Assembly: GCA_934643185.1 (NCBI GenBank)
Contig: CAKUBN010000071.1
Coordinates: forward strand, 1-10,479
DNA: 10,479 bases
Direction: 5' to 3'
DNA from: an uncultured Eubacteriales bacterium
GTDB taxonomy: Bacteria; Bacillota; Clostridia; Oscillospirales; Acutalibacteraceae
Made by a program: the position numbers and the translations under genes. The stretch's first letter is position 1; every line of letters begins with the position of its first letter. A model generated the notes under the pieces. The model saw only the letters and a program-made list of their open reading frames with translations, was not told the origin of the DNA and did not search any database. Below are positions 5,007 to 10,479 of this stretch, in pieces.

Positions 5007-6778
5007 TCCTGCAAGCCTTAGTTCAGTATTACGAAGCGCTCCTTGCCCGCGGTGAGATCGACCGCCCGGGCTGGAGCAAAGTCAATGTCAGCTGGCGTCT
5101 GGACCTAAACCCGGACGGTTCCCTTTTCGATGTTTCTCCCCTCCAAAAGCCCTCTCCAAACGGTAAAAAGATGCTGCCGCAGCAGCTCGCCGTGCCCGCA
5201 CAGGTCAAGCGCTCTTCCGGTGTTGCGGCAAATTTTCTGTGTGATACGTCTTCCTACCTGCTCGGCGTGGACGACAAGGGTAAGCCCGAGCGCACCAAAG
5301 CTTGCTTTGAAGCCAGCCGCGAAAAACATCTGGAAATTTTGAAGGATACCCCCGGTGAGGCTGCCGCGGCCGTCCGTGCGTTTTTCGATACCTGGAATTC
5401 CCCCTCTGCCGTCGAGCACCCCGCTTTGCAGCCCTATCTTTCGGAAATTTATAAGGGCGGCAATCTGATCTTTTATTATAACAATAAGCCCGCGGCAAAC
5501 GACTCTGACATCGCCGCCGCGTGGCAGCAGGCCTATGATTCTGCTTCAGATTCCGACACGCCCACCCGGTGCAGTGTCACCGGCAGGCTCGCCCCCGCCG
5601 CGCGTCTGCACGGCAACATTCAGGGCGTGCGCGGCGCACAAAGCTCCGGCGCATCGCTCGTTTCGTTCAACGCCGATGCCTTCTGCTCCTACGGGCACGA
5701 GCAGGGCGAGAACGCTCCCGTCAGCACCTACGCCATGACCGCCTACACGCAGGCGCTAAACTACCTGCTGCGCAGTGATAATGTCCGCCGCATCGGCGAC
5801 GTCACCGTCGTATATTGGGTGGAGAATGCCGATCCTGCCATCGCCGCATTTGCGGGAGCTATGCTTTTCGGTCCGCAGGAGCAGTCCGATTGGAGTGAAA
5901 ACGACATTTTAAGCGCAATTCAAAAACTCGTATCCGGCAGAACAGCCGACCTACAGGACATGCACCTCAGCCCCGATACACACTTTTACATTCTGGGGCT
6001 CGCGCCGAACGCCGCGCGTCTTTCCGTTCGCTTTTTCTGGCAGGATACCTTCACAAAGCTCGCCAAAAACGTGAACGCCCATTACGAGCGTTTGGAAATC
6101 ACCCGCCCGGCCTACGAAAAATTCGACACGCTTTGGCCCTACACCCTCGCGCGCTCTGCCGTCCGCTTTTCCAAAGACTGGAAAAAAGCCGATGAAGAGT
6201 TGCAAAAATCCTTCCCGCGCCTTTCCGGCGACCTGCTCACTTCCATCCTAAACGATACGCGCTACCCCGCCACTTTACTAAACGGCACCGTGCAGCGCAT
6301 CCGCGCCGAGCACGATGTCACCTGGGCGCGCGCGTCCGTCATAAAAGCTTATTATTCTAAAAACGAAGACCCGCTTTGTCCAAAGGAGGTTTTGACCGTG
6401 TCCGTAAACAAAGAAAGCACCAATATCCCCTACAATCTCGGCCGCCTGTTCGCCGTTTTGGAGCGCACACAGGAAGCCGCAAACCCCAACATCAACACCA
6501 CCATCAAAGACCGTTTTTTCAACTCTGCTTCCGCTACGCCGAGCCTTGTGTTCCCCACGCTCATCAATTTAGCGCAGAAGCACCTCGCAAAGCTCAACGA
6601 GGGTCAGCGGATTGCACTGGATAAATCCATCGGCGAACTTTCGGACAAGCTCGGCGAAACCTTCCCAAAGCAGCTTATGCTCGCAGAACAGGGCGCGTTC
6701 CAGCTCGGCTACTACCAGCAGCGTCAGGAATATTTTAAGAAAAAGACAGACACCACCGAACAGAAAGAGGAGGCATAA
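5003..6778 (+). CDS. cas8c: Cas8c (Csd1), Cascade large subunit
   Basis: Cas8c recognises the PAM and helps open the target DNA at the base of the type I-C Cascade. The 591-residue length is normal for Csd1. The N-terminal domain begins MILQALVQYYEALLARGE. SGVAANFLCDTSSYLLGVD (72-90) is a family block. The most typical block runs from C190-SVTG through NIQGVRGAQSSGASLVSFNA to FCSYGHEQGENAPVS and the following ALNYLL (about 190-256). The C-terminal helical bundle from residue 466 is also made separately as Cas11c (see that entry). The ATG overlaps the cas5 stop by four bases, and GAGGTG lies just upstream. The stop is two bases before the cas7 ATG. No truncation or frameshift is visible. Confidence 0.96.
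   Translation: MILQALVQYYEALLARGEIDRPGWSKVNVSWRLDLNPDGSLFDVSPLQKPSPNGKKMLPQQLAVPAQVKRSSGVAANFLCDTSSYLLGVDDKGKPERTKACFEASREKHLEILKDTPGEAAAAVRAFFDTWNSPSAVEHPALQPYLSEIYKGGNLIFYYNNKPAANDSDIAAAWQQAYDSASDSDTPTRCSVTGRLAPAARLHGNIQGVRGAQSSGASLVSFNADAFCSYGHEQGENAPVSTYAMTAYTQALNYLLRSDNVRRIGDVTVVYWVENADPAIAAFAGAMLFGPQEQSDWSENDILSAIQKLVSGRTADLQDMHLSPDTHFYILGLAPNAARLSVRFFWQDTFTKLAKNVNAHYERLEITRPAYEKFDTLWPYTLARSAVRFSKDWKKADEELQKSFPRLSGDLLTSILNDTRYPATLLNGTVQRIRAEHDVTWARASVIKAYYSKNEDPLCPKEVLTVSVNKESTNIPYNLGRLFAVLERTQEAANPNINTTIKDRFFNSASATPSLVFPTLINLAQKHLAKLNEGQRIALDKSIGELSDKLGETFPKQLMLAEQGAFQLGYYQQRQEYFKKKTDTTEQKEEA
6382..6390 (+). promoter_or_regulatory. Internal ribosome binding site for Cas11c
   Basis: AAAGGAGGT lies inside the cas8c coding sequence, seven bases before an in-frame GTG at 6398. 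It is as good a Shine-Dalgarno match as any in the operon, which is hard to explain by protein coding alone. Confidence 0.85.
6398..6778 (+). CDS. cas11c: Cas11c, Cascade small subunit from an internal start in cas8c
   Basis: Type I-C systems translate a separate small subunit from an internal start near the 3' end of cas8c. Copies of it line the belly of Cascade and stabilise the R-loop. Here a near-perfect ribosome site (6382-6390) precedes GTG at 6398, in the cas8c frame (codon 466). It gives a 126-residue protein beginning MSVNKESTNIPYNLGRLFAV, the expected size. The sequence is mostly helical (LGRLFAVLERTQEAANPN; LVFPTLINLAQKHLAKLNEG) and ends in a lysine/glutamate-rich tail. It shares the TAA of cas8c at 6776-6778. 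Expression is inferred from the ribosome site and from the known biology of the subtype. A protein-level test would settle it. Confidence 0.85.
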   Translation: MSVNKESTNIPYNLGRLFAVLERTQEAANPNINTTIKDRFFNSASATPSLVFPTLINLAQKHLAKLNEGQRIALDKSIGELSDKLGETFPKQLMLAEQGAFQLGYYQQRQEYFKKKTDTTEQKEEA

Positions 6779-6780
6779 CC

Positions 6781-7704
6781 ATGCGTGAACCCATTCAAAA
6801 CCGCTACGATTTCGTGATCTTATTCGATGTGGAAAACGGCAATCCCAACGGCGACCCCGATGCCGGCAACATGCCGCGTGTAGACCCGGAAACCGGCAAC
6901 GGCATCATAACCGATGTGTGCCTAAAGCGCAAGATCCGCAACTACGTGCAGGACGTCAAAGAAGATGAGTCCGGCTGGCGCATTTACATTAAGGATCAGG
7001 TGCCGCTCAACCGCAGCGACCTCGAAGCCGGAGAAGCGCTCGGCATCGGCGAAGAGCTTGCCGAGATTCAAAAAGGCAAGGACGCCAAAAAGATTGTGAC
7101 AAAGCTCCGCAGCAATGACCCGGATATCGACCTCAAGCTCCGTGACTTTATGTGCAGCGAGTTTTTCGACATCCGCACATTCGGCGCAGTCATGACAACA
7201 TTCGTAAAGGGCGCTTTAAATTGCGGTCAGGTGCGCGGCCCGGTGCAGCTCGGCTTTGCTCGCTCCATCGACCCCATCGTGCCGCAGGAGGTCACCATTA
7301 CCCGCACTGCCATCACCACCGAATCCGACGCCCAGAACAAAACCACCGAAATGGGCCGCAAATACGTCGTGCCCTACGGCCTTTACCGCGCAGAGGGCTT
7401 CGTTTCCGCCAACCTCGCCCGCCGCGTGACCGGCTTCTCCGAAGAAGACCTTCAAATGCTCTGGCAGGCCATTCTCAATATGTTTGAAAACGACCACAGC
7501 GCCGCCCGCGGCAAAATGGCCGTGCGCGAGCTCATCATCTTCAAGCACGCGTCCGAGCTTGGCAATGCCGCTTCCTATAAGCTGTTCGATGCCGTAACGG
7601 TTAAAAAAGTCGACGGCGTAACCGTCCCGCGCAAATTCTCCGATTACACCGTCACCGTTTCCGAAGACCTGCCCGAAGGCGTCACCTGCGAACGTCTTTC
7701 CTAA
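6781..7704 (+). CDS. cas7c: Cas7c (Csd2), Cascade backbone subunit
   Basis: Several Cas7 copies polymerise along the crRNA spacer to form the helical Cascade backbone. They insert a thumb at every sixth base, which flips that base out of the duplex. The 307-residue length suits Csd2. Characteristic blocks are the start RYDFVILFDVENGNPNGDPD (8-27), TDVCLKRKIRNYV (44-56), FFDIRTFGAVMT (128-139), CGQVRGPVQLGFARSIDPI (148-166) and the later FENDHSAARGKMA. The ATG lies two bases after the cas8c TAA and is served by AGAGGAGG (6766-6773). This is one of the best ribosome sites in the operon and fits the high stoichiometry of Cas7. The stop TAA is immediately followed by the cas4 ATG. Confidence 0.97.
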   Translation: MREPIQNRYDFVILFDVENGNPNGDPDAGNMPRVDPETGNGIITDVCLKRKIRNYVQDVKEDESGWRIYIKDQVPLNRSDLEAGEALGIGEELAEIQKGKDAKKIVTKLRSNDPDIDLKLRDFMCSEFFDIRTFGAVMTTFVKGALNCGQVRGPVQLGFARSIDPIVPQEVTITRTAITTESDAQNKTTEMGRKYVVPYGLYRAEGFVSANLARRVTGFSEEDLQMLWQAILNMFENDHSAARGKMAVRELIIFKHASELGNAASYKLFDAVTVKKVDGVTVPRKFSDYTVTVSEDLPEGVTCERLS

Positions 7705-8376
7705 ATGGATGCGCATGAAGACGGACTTTTAATGTCCGGCATCCAGCACTTCGCGTTTTGCCGCCGCCAGTGGGCGCTCATTCACATCGAGCAGCAGTGG
7801 CAGGAAAATGCCCGCACCGCACAGGGGCAGCTCGACCACGTCCGCTGCCACGATGAAACGTTGTCCGAAAAGCGCGACAACGTTTTCACCGTGCGCGGCA
7901 TGCGCGTGTTCAGCCGTAAATTGAATCTCTCCGGCGCGTGCGACGTCGTAGAGTTTCATAAAGACAAAAACGGCATTTCTTTAGAGGGGCAGCCCGGATT
8001 TTGGCTGCCCTACCCCATCGAGTACAAGCACGGCCGCGAAAAAGAGACCGATGCCGACCGCTTGCAGCTCTGCGCCGAAGCCATGGCGCTTGAAGAAATG
8101 CTCGTGTGTGATATTCCCGCGGGTGCGCTCTACTACATAGAAACGCGCCGCCGCGAGGTCGTCCCGTTCACGGAAGAACTCCGCCGCAAAACGGAAGACA
8201 CCGCTGCCGAAATGAACCGCTATTTCGCCCGCGGCTACACACCAAAAGTCAAACCCGGCAAACACTGCAACGCCTGCTCGTTAAAATCGATTTGCCTGCC
8301 GGTGCTGTGCAGCCGTGCAGACCCCGTCTCATACCTGCGCGCCCACATTTTTGAAAGCGAGGAGGATACTCCGTGA
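7705..8376 (+). CDS. cas4: Cas4, RecB-like Fe-S nuclease of spacer acquisition
   Basis: Cas4 works with Cas1-Cas2 to trim prespacers next to the PAM, so that new spacers match targets Cascade can recognise. The 223-residue protein starts near LLMSGIQHFAFCRRQWALIH, the typical I-C Cas4 N-terminus. RecB nuclease residues are probably H45 or H49, D80 in GACDVVEF, E106-x-K108 in YPIEYKHG, and Q121. The iron-sulfur cluster cysteines are C19 and the C-terminal trio C188, C191, C197 (HCNACSLKSIC). The ATG directly abuts the cas7 stop and has no clear ribosome site of its own, so translation is probably coupled to cas7. An in-frame ATG at 7732 would remove only nine residues and is less likely. The stop overlaps the cas1 start (GTGA). 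Confidence 0.96.
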   Translation: MDAHEDGLLMSGIQHFAFCRRQWALIHIEQQWQENARTAQGQLDHVRCHDETLSEKRDNVFTVRGMRVFSRKLNLSGACDVVEFHKDKNGISLEGQPGFWLPYPIEYKHGREKETDADRLQLCAEAMALEEMLVCDIPAGALYYIETRRREVVPFTEELRRKTEDTAAEMNRYFARGYTPKVKPGKHCNACSLKSICLPVLCSRADPVSYLRAHIFESEEDTP

Positions 8377-9404
8377 GACAACTGCTCAACACCCTGTTCG
8401 TGCTCAGCGAAGACGCGTATCTCTCCGTAAACGGCGAAAACGTCGTCATCAGCCGCGAGCAAAAGGAAGTCGCGCGCTTCCCGCTGCACACGCTCGAGGG
8501 CATTCTCTGTTTCTCCTACGCCGGCGCAAGTCCCGCCTTGATGGGTGCCTGCGTGCAGCGCGGTGTGGACATCGCGTTTTTCTCCCCGCGCGGGCAGTTT
8601 TTGGCACGCACCGTCGGCGAAGAGCGTGGCAATGTCCTCCTGCGGCAAACGCAGAATCGTGTGTCCGATGATCCCTATCAAAGCTGCCGCTACGCCCGCG
8701 GGTTCATCCTCGGCAAGGTCTATAACGCCCGCTGGGTCTTGGAGCGCGCCACGCGTGACCACCCCCAGCGCGTACCCGTGGAAGCGCTTAAAACAGCCGC
8801 CGCACAAATGGCACAGTCTTTGCCGCTCATCGCCTCCTGCGAAGACTCTGCTCAGCTGCTCGGCTTAGAGGGCGAAGCCGCAAAGCTGTATTTTGGTGTG
8901 TTTAACCACCTCGTTTTGCAGCAGCAAAGCGACTTCCGGTTTACCTCGCGTAGCCGTCGACCACCGCTCGATAACATCAACGCCTTGCTTTCGTTCGCCT
9001 ATACACTCCTCACGCGCGACTGCACCGCCGCACTCGAAAGTGCCGGGCTCGACCCGTACATCGGCTTCCTGCACCGTCCAAGACCCGGTCGCCGCAGTCT
9101 CGCACTCGACCTCATGGAGGAGCTGCGCGCCGTGTATGCCGACCGCTTTGTGCTCTCCTGCGTGAACCGCAAGATCATCACCGCAAAGCACCTGCAAAAG
9201 CAGGAAAGCGGTGCCGTGCTTTTAACGGACGACGGTCGCCGCGCATTTCTCGGCGCATGGCAAAGCAAAAAGCAGGAGCAGATCACGCACCCGTTTTTAA
9301 AAGAGAAGATTCCGTGGGGGCTCGTGCCCTACGTGCAGGCGCTCCTGCTCGCCCGCACTCTGCGCGGCGATCTGGAAGCGTATCCGCCGTTTTTCTGGAA
9401 GTGA
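8373..9404 (+). CDS. cas1: Cas1 integrase of spacer acquisition, subtype I-C
   Basis: Cas1 forms the integrase that inserts prespacers at the leader end of the array. The 343-residue length is typical. The N-terminal beta domain begins MRQLLNTLFVLSEDAYLSVN. The catalytic helical domain carries LLGLEGEAAKLYF with candidate metal ligand E166, and the block GLDPYIGFLH (H234) followed by RPGRRSLALDLMEELR with D246 and E249/E250. All expected metal-binding positions are present, so the enzyme should be active. The start is GTG at 8373, overlapping the cas4 stop by four bases, with AGGAGG at 8360-8365 seven bases upstream. The gene ends seven bases before cas2. Confidence 0.97.
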   Translation: MRQLLNTLFVLSEDAYLSVNGENVVISREQKEVARFPLHTLEGILCFSYAGASPALMGACVQRGVDIAFFSPRGQFLARTVGEERGNVLLRQTQNRVSDDPYQSCRYARGFILGKVYNARWVLERATRDHPQRVPVEALKTAAAQMAQSLPLIASCEDSAQLLGLEGEAAKLYFGVFNHLVLQQQSDFRFTSRSRRPPLDNINALLSFAYTLLTRDCTAALESAGLDPYIGFLHRPRPGRRSLALDLMEELRAVYADRFVLSCVNRKIITAKHLQKQESGAVLLTDDGRRAFLGAWQSKKQEQITHPFLKEKIPWGLVPYVQALLLARTLRGDLEAYPPFFWK

Positions 9405-9411
9405 GGTCAAA

Positions 9412-9702
9412 ATGCTGGTCTTAATTACCTACGACGTCAACACGGAGACCGCCGCCGGGAAAAAGCGTCTCCGCAAAGTCGCTAAAAAGTGCGTAGACCA
9501 CGGGCAGCGCGTACAAAACTCCGTTTTCGAGTGCTTGCTGACCGCCGCGCAGTATGTTACACTGAAGGCAGAGCTCACCGCGCTCATCGAGCCCGAAACG
9601 GACAGCCTGCGGTTTTACCGCCTCGGCAATCAATATAAGCAAAATGTAGAGCACGTCGGCGTACAGCCCACCTACGCGCAGGATTCCGTCCTGCTCATCT
9701 GA
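9412..9702 (+). CDS. cas2: Cas2, adaptation complex subunit
   Basis: Cas2 is the small ferredoxin-fold dimer that holds two Cas1 dimers apart and sets prespacer length. The 96-residue product begins MLVLITYDVNTETAAGKKRL. The conserved early aspartate (D8 in ITYDV), the RVQNSVFECLLT strand and the FYRLGNQ segment are typical of I-C Cas2. The ribosome site GTGAGGTC spans the cas1 stop region just before the ATG. It is the last gene of the operon; the array leader follows directly. Confidence 0.96.
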   Translation: MLVLITYDVNTETAAGKKRLRKVAKKCVDHGQRVQNSVFECLLTAAQYVTLKAELTALIEPETDSLRFYRLGNQYKQNVEHVGVQPTYAQDSVLLI

Positions 9703-9711
9703 TTACCCGCA

Positions 9712-9754
9712 GTGCGAAGCCAAAGCGCACACGCTTTTCCCGCTTCCTTCGCAC
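9712..9754 (+). other. Nested inverted repeats after cas2
   Basis: GTGCGAAG (9712-9719) pairs with CTTCGCAC (9747-9754). Inside it AAAGCG (9722-9727) pairs with CGCTTT (9732-9737) around a CACA loop. The inner hairpin is followed by only a short T-run, so it could be a weak terminator of the cas operon, an RNA-processing structure, or chance. It starts nine bases after the cas2 stop. Confidence 0.4.
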
Positions 9755-9794
9755 CAAATCAAAACCCAAAATTTGTCCTTTTTAAAACGCCACC

Positions 9795-9839
9795 GGCAAA
9801 TTTTTCTCTTTCCGCGTCTTAAAGAGGCAAATTCTTCTC
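9795..9839 (+). repeat. Short direct repeat in the leader
   Basis: GGCAAATTTTTCTC (9795-9808) and GGCAAATTCTTCTC (9826-9839) agree at 13 of 14 bases and are 31 bases apart start to start, close to three helical turns. They lie 43-87 bases upstream of the first repeat. A role as a binding site for an adaptation or regulatory protein is possible but not shown. Confidence 0.5.
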
Positions 9840-9881
9840 CCTTTTGCGCAAAAACAGACGAAAACTTTGTCCGTTTTTGCT

Positions 9882-10479
9882 GTCGCCCTCCACCCGGAGG
9901 GCGTGGATAGAAATTGCAATCCGTTCATCATCAACCTCAACGCCATCGTCGCCCTCCACCCGGAGGGCGTGGATAGAAATCTTTTGAAAAAGGGATATGC
10001 ACAAATCCTTGGCATAGTCGCCCTCCACCCGGAGGGCGTGGATAGAAATTAATCCCCCGGCAAACAATGGAACTGGTACAGGCGTCGCCCTCCACCCGGA
10101 GGGCGTGGATAGAAATACGCGGTGCAGGACGACAGCAACAGCCGAAAAATCGGTCGCCCTCCACCCGGAGGGCGTGGATAGAAATTCAAAAACTTTGAGG
10201 CTTCCGCTTTGCTTCTAAGTCGCCCTCCACCCGGAGGGCGTGGATAGAAATCTGAATTGATACCAACCATTGTTGATGTGGTCAGTCGCCCTCCACCCGG
10301 AGGGCGTGGATAGAAATTTCCATTTTGGCCGTAAGAACGGCGTCACACAGGTCGCCCTCCACCCGGAGGGCGTGGATAGAAATAACTGTACCCCATCCGT
10401 TTTTCGCCGCATAAGGCTGTCGCCCTCCACCCGGAGGGCGTGGATAGAAATGCTGAGGGCCTATCTGCCATAAGCAGAC
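9882..10479 (+). CRISPR. Type I-C CRISPR array, 9 repeats visible, open at the right edge
   Basis: Nine identical 33-base repeats start at 9882, 9948, 10017, 10084, 10153, 10219, 10285, 10351 and 10419. Each is GTCGCCCTCC, ACCC, then GGAGGGCG and the handle TGGATAGAAAT. The 8-bp stem with a 4-base loop and a GAAAT end are typical of subtype I-C. The eight complete spacers are 33, 36, 34, 36, 33, 33, 33 and 35 bases, all different; a ninth begins at 10452 and is cut by the window end. The cas2-proximal leader and the handle orientation show + strand transcription, with the newest spacers at the left. Cas5c should cut after the stem to leave the 11-base handle. Perfect repeat identity suggests this is the active, leader-proximal end. 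I found no spacer match elsewhere in the window. Confidence 0.98.

Larger units (their letters stand above)
9703..9881 (+). promoter_or_regulatory. CRISPR leader
   Basis: These 179 non-coding bases separate cas2 from the first repeat. They become AT-rich with A- and T-runs toward the array, as leaders do, and carry the array promoter and the integration signals for Cas1-Cas2. I could not place a convincing -10/-35 pair. Visible structure includes a 14-base direct repeat (9795-9808 and 9826-9839) and an imperfect hairpin whose arms 9851-9859 and 9869-9877 end four bases before the first repeat. A nested stem near 9712-9754 is listed separately. Confidence 0.75.

Noticed and set aside
8235..8807. 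190-residue minus-strand ORF over cas4 and cas1
   Set aside because: It runs antisense to two intact, well-recognised genes and has no start signal or family pattern.
9782..10430. Minus-strand ORFs in the array with repeated peptides such as FLSTPSGWRAT and ISIHALRVEGD
   Set aside because: They are translations of the 33-base CRISPR repeat in different frames. Peptides of this kind are familiar false proteins from type I-C arrays.

Overview
The window is dominated by a complete type I-C CRISPR-Cas locus on the + strand: cas3, then cas5c-cas8c(cas11c)-cas7c-cas4-cas1-cas2, followed by a leader and a CRISPR array that runs off the right edge. G+C-rich coding sequence, strong AGGAGG ribosome sites, GTG and TTG starts and sigma70-type promoters suggest a G+C-rich member of the Bacillota (Clostridia, Oscillospiraceae-like). 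That placement is an inference from style, not from a marker gene.

Positions 1-1996 are a patchwork. A minus-strand partial gene (1-164) abuts a gene tail that resembles a sugar-phosphate isomerase/epimerase (161-262). Next comes an ORF (336-695) whose first half is the start of a Gfo/Idh/MocA oxidoreductase and whose second half is a zinc-ribbon tail, closed by a strong terminator. A promoter and ribosome site then lead into a gene start that stops after eight codons (861-887). It is cut by a strikingly AT-rich segment (about 888-1784) carrying an intact peptidase E-like (S51) gene. cas3 starts at 1997 from its own promoter.

The most interesting part is the 217-base gap between cas3 and cas5 (4133-4349). 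On the minus strand it holds what looks like a one-spacer mini-CRISPR with its own promoter and terminator. A diverged repeat (4192-4222) keeps the GT + 8-bp stem + 11-base handle layout of the array repeat although its stem sequence is almost wholly replaced. A 25-base guide follows (4191-4167), then a second degenerate repeat that also forms an intrinsic terminator (4166-4131). The first 17 bases of the guide match a site on the same strand at 4334-4318, with one mismatch at guide position 6, the base that type I complexes flip out. The site is preceded by TTC, the canonical type I-C PAM, and lies over the transcription start of a perfect consensus promoter (TTGACA-17-TATAAT) that drives cas5-cas2. 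This is the design of a cas-regulating RNA (CreR): a crRNA-like guide that makes Cascade sit on and repress its own promoter without destroying it.

In the working model, Cas5c processes array transcripts and probably this RNA. Cas8c, Cas7c and the internally translated Cas11c form Cascade, Cas3 degrades targets, and Cas4-Cas1-Cas2 add spacers at the leader. When Cascade is plentiful the CreR-loaded fraction would shut the cas5 operon. When Cascade is blocked or sequestered the promoter would be released. cas3 has a separate promoter and no visible CreR site.
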